Shown here: positions 47,592-59,239 of the stretch, piece by piece
Layout: each line of letters opens with the position of its first letter
How positions within the stretch are numbered: the first letter of the stretch is position 1
Assembly: GCF_902686445.1 (NCBI RefSeq)
Contig: NC_062217.1
Location: forward strand, 170,619,598-170,683,597
Reading direction: 5' to 3'
DNA length: 64,000 nucleotides
DNA from: Sciurus carolinensis
Taxonomy: Eukaryota > Chordata > Mammalia > Rodentia > Sciuridae
Position numbers and translations under genes: made by a program
Notes under the pieces: model-generated
Told to the model about the DNA's origin: nothing
Seen by the model: the letters and a program-made list of their open reading frames with translations, nothing else
Databases searched by the model: none

Positions 47592-49289
47592 GTAGGTGCA
47601 CAGTTGGATTGCTTACCATTTTGCTTTCCTGATCATCGAAAATAATTTCCATTATCTCTGAAAAGCCATTGCTTGTTTTGAAATCAGAAGAATGAGTCAG
47701 CATAATTTGCATTCATGCTCTTTTCTGAATTATAATTTTTGGAAAAAAGCATTAGCAGTGACTTTAAAATTAAGCCTCCTGTACCTTGAGGGCTTCTTTG
47801 ACTTCTGAACTATTCTGAGGGTATGTTTTAGAAATCCAAAATGTAGAGAAAGAAAAGACACTCTGATTAAATTAAGCAATTTAACAATTAGGCCACATTG
47901 TTCAGAGTTGTGGGATGGCGCCCCACATGGTTCACGGTGGCCAATTTCCTGATCTTACATTACACCAGTGTCCCCTTGCCAACTCTCTCCAGCTCCCTTC
48001 ACATGCACACGTATGCACACACATGAAACCTGGTTACCCTAAGCGTTAATATCCCCAATATTTAAGAAACATTTCTCTGTACCAGAGGGAGGAAAAAGGT
48101 AACCTGAAATGTAGTTACCATGGGAAAATAACTCCTGGCCTAACTCGATTTTATTGTAATCATGCCATGTATTCTACTGTGATGGCGGTTTGCCTCTGAA
48201 AGCATGAATCACAGTATTTTAAGCATTTCTGTGGAGAAAGAAACAAGGTGTCACTTCTTTTCCTTTATCCCTCCTGCCACAGCCGTGTGGGCCTGGAGGG
48301 AGCTGTCCTAGGTGTTGCTTTGCTTCCTCTTGGCTCTTTCCTTCTGCTCCATGGCTAGGCAGGTGTTTGCCTTGTGAAAGGAAAGGGAGGTGCGCAGGCC
48401 CAGGCTCATGTGTGCATCAGCACCTTTACACTCTCCCCAGAGACCAGGTTGCCTTGAGGCCAGGGGATGTCCTTGGATGCTGGCTGGCATTGCTGAGTGG
48501 TGGCCCTGCTGCAGACCCCAGCTGCAGGGACGTGGGGAAACTCCTGTGGTCCCTGGGAGACTTGGGTGCTCCAAACTTGACGCTAGGTGGCAGGAGTACA
48601 CTATGTTAGCCTTGACCTCTTTTGCTCTGTTGCATCCTGTTCTCTAGATTGCATTAAACCAGCAAATGTCTTCCTTCAAAAAAGCAATTACCAGATCATC
48701 TGACGTTGGGCCTGTAAATTTAGGAACTTCTTCCTGACTTGGGCAATCCTCCATAGCTTCTCGGAAATGGTCAGCTACCTGGTTTTGTGAGCTGTCCCTT
48801 TGTAAGGTCCTCCTATGCCCCCTCATTAGGCAGGGGCATTTTAGTCTGGTAGGATGCAAGCTCCATTGTGGACCCTGGCCGACTGAGGAGTGGGCTTTGC
48901 CCCTCTTTTCTACTTTCTATCCCTTCATTCTGTCCTGTAGGTTAATTTTCTTGCTAATCCTCATTTTGTCAAATTATCTCCAGTGGGTGTCCTCTGCCTG
49001 GAGGACGAAGGTCAGACTCCTTACCCTAAGGTTTGCTGCTCCTCACCGTTTGCCCCCAAGCTACCTCTCCTGTTGCCTCATTTCTGAGCCCAGCCCTCTA
49101 AGTTGGACCTACTTCTGTCTTGAAAATGCCTTGACTTTTCCTGCATGTGTGTTCAGCTCTTCTCCCTATTTGTCAAGCGGCCTCATCCCATCCTTTCTCC
49201 TGCTAGGTCAGATTCTCCTTGGGTTGAGAAACTTCCTGCCTGCCCTTCTGTTCCTGTGGTGACTGGCCCCATCTCGCTCTCTGTCTGTC

Positions 49290-49700
49290 CCATTGGCATA
49301 TATTACCGAGTTCCTGCATTGTGCCAGACACTGTCCTGGATTCTGAGGACATGGCACTGGGGACAGCAGAAATTCCCTGTGGTGAGAGAGACCAGTGATA
49401 AATAAGATACTTAAATAAAAATAGTGTGTTAGATGGTGATGTCTTAAGGAGAAAAAGCACAGGGAAAGCTGGCCTCTGGGGTCAAGGGGAGGGGATTTCA
49501 CAAGAGGTAACTTCTGGGTGATTACCTGAAGCAAGCAAGCTGTACCTGGAACATTCCAGGCAGAACAAGTGACAAGCAGAAAGCCTTGAGGTGGGAGTGC
49601 GCAGGCACCGATCCAGGTGCACAGGGTGGCTCCAACAAGGGTGAGGTCAGTGAGGTGGTGAGAGGTGACCTCTGAGCCCATGGGTCATGGTGAGAACTCT
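49290..49700 (+). mobile_element. Ancient mammal-wide repeat, class unresolved (L2/MIR age)
   Basis: Starts with 'gcattgtgccagacactgtc' and runs through 'gtgtgttagatggtgatgtc', 'gaacattccaggcagaacaa' and 'aagccttgaggtgggagtgc'. This word order recurs in many mammalian genomes, but I cannot name the family with certainty. Confidence 0.5.
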
Positions 49701-49910
49701 GAGGTGGGAAGCCAAAGGAGGTGGGCCAGTTGAGCAGGCCTGATCTGGCTCAAGCTCTGAGGACCCCGCTGTCTGTGTTGAGATGAGGCTGGGGACAAGG
49801 GCGCCTGCTGCAGAAGGGTCAGTTAGGACGCTTGTGCAGTGACAGACAGCGACAGTGACCAGCATGAGGAGAGGCTGAAGTCAAGATGCGTTTTAAAGAG
49901 TTGAAAAGCT

Positions 49911-49990
49911 TGCCAGTGTAGCTGGGGGGCTGAGACAGGAGGGTTGCCTGGCGGCAGCCTGGGCAACATAGGGAGATCCTGACTCAAAAA
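49911..49990 (+). mobile_element. B1-like SINE fragment, sense
   Basis: Contains 'ctgagacaggagggttgcct', then 'cagcctgggcaacatag' and 'ctgactcaaaaa': the middle and end of a 7SL-derived monomer. Confidence 0.6.
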
Positions 49991-50508
49991 AGTAATAATT
50001 AAAAAAACCCTACTGGTGGACCAATCTCATCACACGTTGTTAGAGATCTCTCACGTGCGGCTGAGCCTCCAGTTGCTGTTGGTGGCCCGCAGGCTGCTGG
50101 CAGTCATTCAGGGCCCCTCCCCAGCCCTCCCTGCAGTGTTGGGCTGGACGGTATGGAGCTGTGTGGGAGGCGGGCTCCACCCGCTTGCATACGTGCAGTT
50201 TCAAACTTGGAACTTTGTCATTTAAGGATAAATGTCAGGGTCAGAATGATTATTTCTCCAAAGTGCAAAACTGTATGCAAGCCCTGAGCCAGGCGTGGAT
50301 GAGGACCTGTGGGCATGTGCTGGGAAGGGATGGAGGTGCCAGTGTGACCTGTCCTTTATTCTAAAAGCGTTACAAAAACCAAGACCAGCTCTGTACTGGA
50401 AACAGATGGTCTTCAAAAGTTGCTCCCCCGCTCTTGTTACAATCCACGCAGAAGGCTGGTCGGATGACCTGGGGTCATCAGCGGTGTGTCGTGTCTCCTC
50501 CCATCTAG

Positions 50509-50633
50509 CGGATATGCAACAAAGCACGTGGTTGAAGGCCTGGAACCGAGGACGCTATACAGATTCCGACTGAAGGTCACCAGCCCCTCTGGAGAATGCG
50601 AGTACAGCCCTGTCACCTCCGTGTTCACAACCA
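50509..50633 (+). CDS. FANK1: FANK1 coding exon 3 (C-terminal half of FN3 domain)
   Basis: This exon encodes the second half of the fibronectin type III domain. The translation begins [20 protein letters not shown] and ends [15 protein letters not shown]. The L-x-P-x-T-x-Y-x-F-R-x-K-V segment is the classic FN3 E-F strand signature, with the conserved Tyr in YRFRLKV. The acceptor tag is at 50506-50508 after a C/T-rich tract, and the donor GTGAGT is at 50634. The first base completes the split Thr codon of exon 2 (AC+C). The last base begins an Arg codon completed by exon 4 (A+GG). The exon is 125 bp, that is 1 + 41 codons + 1, so phases agree with both neighbours. The end of the domain reads VTSVFTT where human has LVSVSTT. 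Human residues 64-106 correspond. Confidence 0.95.
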
Positions 50634-52079
50634 GTGAGTACACGAGGCTCCACACACACCTGTCCAGACACACGCAGACGGTACGCAGTGTAGAGGTGCA
50701 AGTGTCCTGCCTTTTCCCAGCTTTGCCAGGGCAGGGAGGAGTCCATTCTCAGCACTGTGGCAACCTTCTCTGCTGCCTGGCTGGCTGGACATGACTCAAG
50801 GGAAGTCCACGTGTGCTCTCACAGAGCGGGAGACACCGATTCTGTACCAGGACTGTTCTGCTGGTGGACATTGGCTCAGGGTGCAGTTGCCTTGCTTAGG
50901 AAGTGGCCAGGAGCGTGGGCTTGGCATCGGTGTGTTTGCCTGTCCTTTGTGAAGGGGTCCTCTCCTTGTGTGTCCACTTTGGACACTTCAGCCTGTGTCT
51001 TGACTGGCCAGACACACCTGATTCTTGGGGTGCATGCACAGTGCTGCCCCCAGCCACAGAGTGGTCTGAGGGAAGACTTGTGGTGTGGAGGGGGTAGCCT
51101 GGGAGGCTGGCCACAGTGCCTGTGACTACTTTGTCCTTGTTCCAGTTTTATGATATTTTCTGAGATTGATATTTTAAAACATTTTAGTTAGTGTCCAGTG
51201 TCATCTTTGGGTTAGAATATTGAATAGGTTAAAATGATCGGAAAAGTCCTTCATGGCAAATTACAATACAGATTAGTCTTTTTTGGATTATGCAAAGGAA
51301 ATCTTCCTTTTGTGAGCAAAGGTATTTTTCAATTATATTCACTGTGGCATTTGGCTTTTATGTACATTTTATGTGGCTTTTGATTGTGTCCTTTAGACAT
51401 TTATTCGAGTGTGAATTAGGAGTAGGAAAAGAAACCCTGGTTTTATTGGCTCAAACTTGTGTCTGTTAGGAAGTGGATCCATTTCCCTCCAGTCAGGGCC
51501 TGTCCACCTGGACCTACAGGGGAAGTGACCATGGCAGGTTCTGCAGCCAGCCATGGTGGGCTTCAGGTGGTTACTAATACCCTCTTAATAACCCAGCAAA
51601 GCTGGAGCAGGGACTTCTAGGTCTTCTGTCCAGAGTTCACCTGGAGTTGGTGTGCCATGTGGAACTCTCAAGAAGGCAGAGAGCAGCCTAACTGCCATCT
51701 GCTGACAGGCTTGTTGTGCCTCCTTCTTGCCCAGCTGTCTCTGGAGAGGCTGCAGAGATAGCTGGTCCAGACACTTGTGCTTAACCACAGCTTCTGTGGG
51801 CAGTTAGGTAAGACCTCCTGTGGAACCAGGGCATGCTGGTGATGGACAGGTGTGCTGGGGCGTCACACTGCCGCACTGCTAGGTCCAGGCCTCCTGGGGT
51901 GCTGCTGGGCGGTAGGAATCGGGCATACTCTGCCTCCTGGCTGAGGCAGGCTCTGCCTCCTGGCTGGCTGGCTGCTGCTCCCTTATGCTATTGTTATAAT
52001 AACCCGTGCAGACTCTCTTAAGGAGGCAGCTTGTGCTAAACAAAGAATTAAAAATGCACACATTATACAAAGCAAGTGA

Positions 52080-52440
52080 AAATGCTTCTGTGGGTTGATA
52101 ATTTGCATTCAGTTTGAGAGTGTTTTAATGAATCACAAAAGCATGTACTTTGTTTGAATAAAGGATGCTCAGCCTTTTTTTTTTTTTTTCCCTTCCCAGG
52201 TAAAGTACATGAGACTCTTGCTTAAATGAGGCATGCAATTTTAATCAGCTGGGCCCTTAAAAAGAAAGAAAAACAGCTGCTACTTGTTAATTGGCAAATA
52301 TCTTCCCCAATGAGCTCATGATTTATTCACTGCTTTTAATAAAGACCTAAATTCCATCAAGAAAGGTGTTATTGCCATATTATCCTATCTGTGGGCACAT
52401 CTGCAATTAAATGACCCCCTTGCATAGCATGAGCTATGTC
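52080..52440. promoter_or_regulatory. Candidate conserved noncoding element
   Basis: A repeat-free, AT-rich stretch in intron 3 with several homeodomain-type words (tttaatcagctg, gttaattggcaaat, gcaattaaatga) and no coding signal. This is a texture-based guess; only cross-species alignment can establish constraint. Confidence 0.3.
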
Positions 52441-53369
52441 TTCCCAAAGACAGCTCTGCCCTCCCCTCCCGAGCGTCCAGGCCATATGCATTACATGTAG
52501 CTCAGACAAGTGTCCAAGGACATTCTTCCCTGAGCAGGATCAGTGTGACGTCTGTAATTGCAGCACTGGTGACCCTTGGAAGTACCCTGCAAAGACCCGC
52601 CTTCTTTGTATTCAGTTGCGCTCAACAATGGCCTTCCCTGGGCCACAGTCTTCAAGGCCTTCTGAGGGTGAGAGGAGAGGAGCATTCTGCCCACTCTGGA
52701 ATTTCCTTTCTGTTCTTTGCGACTCCGGCCCAGAGCGGGAGCAGGAGAAACTGGCCATGCGTTGCACACAGGCCTTCTCATGTCTCTGTGTCTGCCACGT
52801 TCTTGTAATCTCGGAAACCCGTCTGTGGCTGGGGTCAGTTCACATGGTTCCAGGGGACGTGTGCGGTTCTGTTTTGCCTCCTGGGCAGCATCCTCAGGGG
52901 AACAGGGTGAATGGACTGGTGCTGAGGAGGGCTCTCGTTCTCTGCCTAACGGCCATTACTGCCTTCTGCTGAAACTCAGCTAGCAAGGAGTGATGAGCGA
53001 TTATATTGTCCTTCCTTCTCTTCTGCAAGGGGCCCCTTATCTTTGAAAACATGAAGTGCTGAGTACCTCTTACAGAGGCTGCAATCATACATTGGTCTTA
53101 ATTCTCTCATAAAATCAAAATACTCTGGTCTTATAAGTACAAGATGAACTTATTGGGATGTCACATTTGCATGCTGCAGTTTCCTGGTTAGGAGGGTCCA
53201 GGATGCAAGTCGCGCATCGGGAGAACCTTGCTGAGCGGGTAAGATGGGTGGTATGGAATGGAAGTGGTCAGTGGATAGAGGTGGAACACTGAAGTGCTTT
53301 TAGACTTTTTCTGAGCTTCTCAAACATCCCTTCATTGAACACTTTGGAGGCAGGGGATCAGTGTGTATT

Positions 53370-53990
53370 TTTTTTTAAAGTTTTTTACTTTTATTTTTAA
53401 TTGACACAACACATACATACATGTATGGGGTACAGCATTGATATTTTGATACATGCATATAATGTGCACTAACCAAATTGGGGTGATTAACATATCTATC
53501 ACCTCAAATATTCATTCTTTGCGTTGCATTCATTCGAAATCTCATCTTTATTTTGAAATGTGCAATTATCATTAGTTAATTGCTGCAGAACTTGGGAACT
53601 TATTCCTCCTAGTTTACCGTATTTTTTTGTACCCAGTATCCAGCTTCTCTTCATACCCCACCCCCAGCCTCTGGAAGCCAATATTCTATTCTCTGCTTCT
53701 CAGATTCTGAATATGAATGTGAACCTGCAGTATTTATGTGTTTATTTCATTTATCATGACTCTTTCAGGCTCATCCATGTTGAAAAAGGCAGGATTTCAT
53801 CCTTTTAAGAGGCCGAGTAGTATTCCATTGTGTAAATGTACCACATATTCTTTAGACATTCACCCACCGATGGACTCTCTGGTTGATTCCATACCCTGGT
53901 TATTGTAAATAGTGCTGCTATGAACAAGGGGTATAGTTGTGTCTCCAACTCACTGCTCTCATCCCCTTTGGGGGGTCAGTGTTTTAAGAT
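53370..53990 (-). mobile_element. L1MA-like 3' end, reverse
   Basis: Antisense L1 3' UTR ('taattgacacaacacataca', 'gtatggggtacagcattgat', 'aacatatctatcacctcaaa') leading to the antisense ORF2 end ('ggttattgtaaatagtgctg'). Confidence 0.75.
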
Positions 53991-54057
53991 GTCTGTATTC
54001 AAAATTTAGTTAGAATGGAAGTGTATAGCAAATTGGTCAGATACCTCAAAATTCTTC

Positions 54058-54262
54058 TTTTTTTGGTACTGGTACTGGGAATTGAATCCAGAGGCACTCT
54101 ACCACTGGGCTACATCCCCAGTCCTTGTTTAGTTTTTTGAGACAGAATCTCATTAAGTTGCTGAGGGTCTTGTATAATTGCTGAGGCTGGCCTCAGACTT
54201 GTGATCTTCCTGTTTCAGCCTCCTGAGTTGCTGCAATTACATGCATGAGCCACATCACCCAG
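54058..54262 (-). mobile_element. MEN-like SINE (B1+ID dimer), reverse
   Basis: Reverse ID head with a GGTACT doublet (tggtactggtactgggaatt) and reverse B1 part (gatcttcctgtttcagcctc). Confidence 0.85.
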
Positions 54263-54304
54263 CTTCACTTCTTAAATACTAAAGGAAAGTAGTATGACCT
54301 TAGG

Positions 54305-54400
54305 AAAGACTTGACCGTGAACTCTGATGTTGGGTGACCTTGGGCAATTTAGCCTTCCTTATCTTGATTTTATGGCTTGGAGAACTTAAAAAGCATTGTG
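54305..54400 (+). mobile_element. MIR fragment
   Basis: Contains 'tgttgggtgaccttgggcaa' followed by 'tttagccttccttatcttga', the MIR core in sense orientation. Confidence 0.6.
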
Positions 54401-54544
54401 GGTGTTGGGGGGCGGCATCACGTAAAGTCCTATGAACATCCTAACTTACAGGATTGGATTTAGGACACCACACATCTCTTTTTTAATCAGTATTTTAATA
54501 TTGACCTCTAAAAACTAAAGACATTTTTTAAAAAAATCTAAAAT

Positions 54545-57250
54545 TACAAAAATTTTCTGTTTTAAATTCTATTTAGTTACACATGACAGCAGAATGCTTT
54601 TGGATTCATTGTACACAGATGAGGTACAACTTTTCATTTCTCTGGTTGTACACAATGTAGTCACACCATTCAAGTAATCATACATGTACATAGGGTGATG
54701 ATGTCTGTCTCATTCCACCATCTTTCCTTCCCCCTGCCTCTGCCCCTCCCTCACTTCCCTCTACATAGTCCAAAGTTCCTCCATTCTTCCCTAACCACCC
54801 CCCATCGTGTATCAGCATCCACTTATCAGAGAAAACATTTGGCCTTTGGTTTTTTGGGATTGGCTTATCTCACTTAGCATGATATTCTTCAACTCCATCC
54901 ATTTACCTGCAAATGCCATAATTTTATTCTTTATGGCTGAGTAAGTAATATTCCATTGCATACATATACCGCAGTTTCTTTGTCCATTCATGTACTGAAG
55001 GGCATTTAGGTTGGTTCTACAATCTATCTATTGTAAATTGACCTACTATTGATGTGGCTGTGTCACTGTAGTATGCTAATTTTAAGTCCTTTGGGTATAG
55101 GCCAAGGAGTGGGATAGCTGGGTCAAATGGTGGTCCCATTCCAAGTTTTCTAAGGAATTTCCACACTGCTTTCCAGAGTGGCTACACCAATTTGCAATCC
55201 AACCAGCAGTGTATGAGTGTAGCTTTTCTCCCACATCCTTGCCAAAACGTTTTGTTACTTGTATTCTTGATAATAGCCAATCTAATTGGAGTGAGATGAA
55301 ATCTTAGGGTAGTTTTGATTTGCATTTCTCTAATTACTAGAGATGTTGAACATTTTTTCATATATTTGTTGATATATCTTCTGTGGAGTGTCTGCTCAGT
55401 TCCTTAGCCCATTTGTTGACTGGGTTATTTGTATTTTTGGTGTTTTTAGTGTTCTTTATAATTCTGGAGATTAGTGTTCTATCTGAAGTGCGTGTAGTAA
55501 AGATTTTCTCCCACTCTGTAGGCTCTCTCTTCACATTGTTGATTGTTTCCTTTTCTGAGAAAAAGCTTTTTATTTTGAATCCGTCCCATTTCTTGATTCT
55601 TGTTTTTATTTCTTGTGCCTGGGAATCTTGTTAAGGAAGTCAGGTCCTAAGACGAAATGATGACAATTTGGGACTACTTTTTCTTCTATTTGGTGCAGGG
55701 TCTCTGGTCTAATTCCTAGGTCCTTGATCCATTTGAGTTGAGTTTTGTGCAGGGTGAGAGATAGGGGTTTAATTTCATTTTGCTGCATATGGATTTCCAG
55801 TTTTCCTAGCACCATTTGTTGAAGAGGCTATCTTTTCTTTAAATGTTTTTAGCTCCTTTGTCTATATGAGATAACTGTACTTATGTGGGTTTGTCTCTGT
55901 GTCTTCTATTTTGTACCATTGGTCTACATGTCTATTTTGGTGCCAATACCATGCCATTTTTGTTACTATTGCTCTGTAGTATAGTTTAAGGTCTGGTATT
56001 GTGATGCCTCCTGTTTCACCCTTGCTGCTAAGGATTGCCTTGGCTATTCTGGGTCTCTGATTTTTCCCAGTGAATTTCATGATTGCTTTCTCTATTTTTG
56101 TGAGGTACGTCATTGGGATTTTAATTGGAATTTCATTGAATCTGTATAGTGTTTTTGGTAGAATGGCCATTTTGACAATATTAATTCTGCTTGTCCAAAA
56201 ACATGGGAGATCTTTCCATCTTCTAAGGTTTTCTTCAATTTCTTTCTTTAGCGTTCTGTAGTTTTCTTTGTAGAGGTCTTTCACGTCTTTTGTTAGATTG
56301 ATTCCCAAGTATTTTATTTATTTATTTTTTTGAGACTATTGTGAATGGGGTAGTTTTCCTAATTTCTCTTTCAGAGGATTCATCACTTATAAATTGAAAT
56401 GCATTAGATTTATGAGTGTTGATTTTATATCCTGCTACTTTGCTGAATTCATTTACTAATTTTAGAAGTTTTCTGGTGGAATTTTTTGGATCTTCTAAAT
56501 ATAGAATCATATCTTCAGCAAAGAGATAGTTTGAGTTCTTCTTTTCCTATTCATATCCCTTTGATTTCTTTGGTCTGTGTAATTGCTCTGGCTAGTGTTT
56601 CAAGGACGATGTTGAATAGAAATGGTGAAAGAGGGCATCCCTGCCTTGTTCCGGTTTTAGAGGGATGCTATTTAGAATGATGTTGCCCTTGTACTTAGCA
56701 TAGATAGCCTTTACAATGTTGAGGTATGTTCCTACTCTAATTTTTTTAGTGTTTTGAGCATGAAGGGGTACTGTATTTATCAAATGCTTTTTCTGCAGCT
56801 ATTGATATAATCATATGATTCTTAACTTTAAGTCTATTGATGTGATGAATTACATTTATTGATTTCCTCATGTTGAACCAACCTTGCATCCCTGCATGAA
56901 CCCTACTTGATCATGGTGCACTGTCTTTTTAATATGTTTTTGTAAGCAATTTGCCAGAATTTTGTTAAGAATTTTTACATCTGTGTTTATCAGGGATATT
57001 GATCTGAAGTTTTCTTTCCTTGATGTGTCTTTGTCTGGTTTTGGTATCAGGGTGATACTAGTTTCATAGAATGAGTTCGTAGGGTTCCCTCCTCTTCTAG
57101 TTCATGAACTACTTTGAGGAGTATTGGAATGAGCTCTTCTTTGAAGTTCTTGTAGAACTCAGCTGAGAATCCATCTGGTCCCGACCTTTTCTTGGTTGGT
57201 AGGCTTTTGATGGCATCTTATATTTCATTGCTTGAAATTGATCTGTTTAA
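54545..57250 (-). mobile_element. Rodent-lineage L1, reverse, 5'-truncated (about 2.7 kb)
   Basis: The 3' UTR lies at about 54570-54830 ('agttacacatgacagcagaa', C/T-rich block, 'gagaaaacatttggcctttg'). The antisense ORF2 from its C-terminus back into the reverse-transcriptase domain follows, and the element stops abruptly at about 57250. It is better preserved than the other reverse L1s here and sits antisense in FANK1 intron 3. Confidence 0.85.
55606..57240 (-). pseudogene. L1 ORF2 reverse-transcriptase/C-terminal remnant
   Basis: On the minus strand the longest piece (55862-56308) reads [20 protein letters not shown] and continues with [20 protein letters not shown] and [20 protein letters not shown]. 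All are standard text downstream of the L1 reverse-transcriptase core. A neighbouring piece (56322-56510) reads DDxx-like L1 text: MILYLEDPKNSTRKLLKLVN, then KVAGYKINTHKSNAFQF. Further pieces lie in other frames. Frameshifts and stops separate them, and the N-terminal endonuclease half is absent, so it is inactive. Confidence 0.85.
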
Positions 57251-59157
57251 GTTGGATACCACACATCCTAAATTTCAGTCGTGATAGGATGAATTTGCCT
57301 GTTCCTTCAGGTGAATATACCCAGATAATCCTGCCTTTGGTGACAGTTGGATTTTGAGGGTCACAGAAATGGGGGCTGTATGGTGGGACAACAGACTTTA
57401 CATCCACACTGCTTGCTTCCTCTTTCCAGGAGGAAGAGGGGAAGGGAAATAGTCCATGCTTAGTTTGTCTACCAGAAGAGTGGGTGGGTCACATGGCAGG
57501 TGATTTAAGTCCTCTTCATCTGTCCCAGGGTTCGCGACCCAGTGCTTTGAACACCATGGCTGTTGGTGGCCTGGGCTGTGCCCTGCAGGTGTCAGCAGCA
57601 TCCCTGCCTCCCTCTGCTGGCTGCCAGGAGCACCCCTTCAGTTTGTGACAACAAGGTCACCAGATGTTTCCACATGTCCTTTGGAGTATGTCCCCTTTCC
57701 TTAGTTCCTCTGGAGAAACCCCTAGGCGGGGCGGGCCCTCCCTCGGAGGGCCACAGAGCGCGTGGGCCCTGGCCTCTGATAGTTTATCATGGGCTTTCAT
57801 TTGAAGACTTCAGTTTAAAAACATGTGGGATGATGAAAAGGAAGTATTAATGTAGCTGAAAACCTCCTAGAGCTTGGCAAACTTGGAATTGTGGCTTCAC
57901 ATAATTTTAAAGTAGCATACCTTGATTTTTACCTGAAAAGAGAAAAGAGGTCAGCTCAGGCTTCTCTGGTGGAGGCCCCTTTATTCTTACCCAGGGCCCC
58001 GAGTTCCTGCCCTGCCCAGTTACCTTCACGGCCAATGCTGTCTGAAGGAGCCAGGAGGAAAGGGCTGCCGTGCCGGGAAGGGCTGCCGTCCTGGAGAGAT
58101 GTGCCACCTGGGAGCGGGCAGGGAGGCCGGCTGACCTGCAGGCCAGGCTGTGGGAGGTGAAGTGAGCACAGGCCCCAGGGGTGGCGGCAGTCTGGGTGCA
58201 GGGCCAGATAGGGCGTGAGGCGCAGGCCCTTTTCTTCTAGGATATAGACAGTAACGGGCTAAAAGTGGACACTGCAGTGTCAACCAGCAAGAGAGGACCC
58301 TGTTTGTCTCACTGCGAGACCCCGGAGCCTAGGACCACTTGGTTTGCAGGCCGCTCTGTAGTGTTGGCTTGACTGGTACAGGAGGCCCAGGAGAGGGACA
58401 GAGTGGGGATTGTCAGCTCGGGCCTGTGGAGGGCGGGTGGGCTTGCGGGGGGATGGGACTGCTGGCTCCACGGCCACGTAGAGGCCACAGGGTAGCTGTC
58501 GCCTGACACTCCTGCCTCAGCAGCGGGGTGTATGGGACACTTCCCATGTGCCAGGGCAGTTCTAAGTGCTTCCCTTGCCTTCATTATGATAGTTCAAAAA
58601 ACCTGAACGGCATGGTATGGGAGACAAAGGCATGCAACGATGGCCTCGGAAGATGGTGGGCTGCTTCACGTGTGCATCCTGGTTCCCACACTGCTTCTGT
58701 TGCTCTCCTGCCTCGTCCTCATCCCCGTGGGGGTGACGGTCCCAGCAGGATCCCCCACCTGTTGATCTTTTCTTCTCACTCAGCTTCTCCCCTGCTCTTC
58801 TCTAGGCTTTCTCCAGGGATTGGGTTTGCACTTTGGCAAATAGCTCATTGTGACAATTGCTGAGTTTTCCCCTGCATGGAGGAGACATTTACTGAGTCTT
58901 ATAAGGGCTAAAGGATTATTTTCAAATATCTGAAATAACACAAAGCAATACATACTAACGTGACACCATCCCAAGCTGTAGGTCAGTCTGAGTGTTCTCT
59001 TCCAATGAGTTCTCTTTGAAAGAAGTGGTCATGTAAGAAATGTAGGATCTCCTTAGGGGAACAGAGCCAGAGCCCAGGCACAGCTGCGGGAGGACCACAG
59101 TGGCACTGAGTCATCTTCCCTGCCTGTGAATGACTGCTTTCCCTCTTGTTTCTTCAG
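57251..59157. other. Single-copy stretch, GC-rich at 57.7-58.5 kb
   Basis: No recognised repeat. Open frames on both strands at 57.9-58.6 kb reflect high GC rather than a gene: none shows a domain, and FANK1 transcription passes through. Confidence 0.5.
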
Positions 59158-59239
59158 GGGAACCCATTAGCAGTGAGCACCTCCATCGAGCTGTCAATGT
59201 GAATGATGAAGATTTGCTTGTTCAAATACTTGAAGGAGG
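59158..59239 (+). CDS. FANK1: FANK1 coding exon 4 (linker and first ankyrin-type repeat)
   Basis: This exon encodes the linker after the FN3 domain and the first ankyrin-like unit. The translation is [20 protein letters not shown] followed by VQILEGG. The pattern LHRAV-x-x-x-D-x-D-L-L-x-x-I-L-x-x-G fits the paired helices of an ankyrin repeat. The acceptor is ttcag at 59153-59157 and the donor is GTGAGA at 59240. The exon is 82 bp (2 + 26 codons + 2), which keeps frame from exon 3 and into exon 5. It matches human FANK1 residues 106-133 except for N/S and Q/R-type substitutions. The exon lies 8.5 kb downstream of exon 3, behind an intron that holds a 2.7-kb L1. Confidence 0.94.

Larger units (their letters stand above)
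47592..50508 (+). other. FANK1: FANK1 intron 2
   Basis: This GT-AG intron (gtaggt...tctag, phase 2) lies between exons 2 and 3. It holds mostly single-copy sequence, one ancient mammal-wide repeat (about 49290-49700) and a B1-like SINE fragment near 49911-49990. I see no gene on either strand; the open frames here are short, overlap each other and lack recognisable domains. Confidence 0.9.
50634..59157 (+). other. FANK1: FANK1 intron 3
   Basis: This 8.5-kb GT-AG intron (gtgagt...ttcag, phase 1) contains single-copy sequence at 50.6-53.3 kb and an old reverse L1 at 53.37-53.99 kb. A reverse MEN-like SINE sits at 54.06 kb and a MIR at 54.3 kb. A reverse 5'-truncated L1 covers 54.5-57.25 kb, and GC-rich single-copy sequence runs from 57.25 to 59.15 kb. 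No other gene is visible. Confidence 0.9.

Noticed and set aside
49208..49681. 157-codon minus-strand open frame
   Set aside because: Falls largely within an ancient repeat in intron 2 and has no recognisable domain.
52436..52972. 178-codon plus-strand open frame in FANK1 intron 3
   Set aside because: Overlaps other long frames on both strands, shows no domain, and lies in an intron with good flanking FANK1 exons; probably chance in GC-richer DNA.
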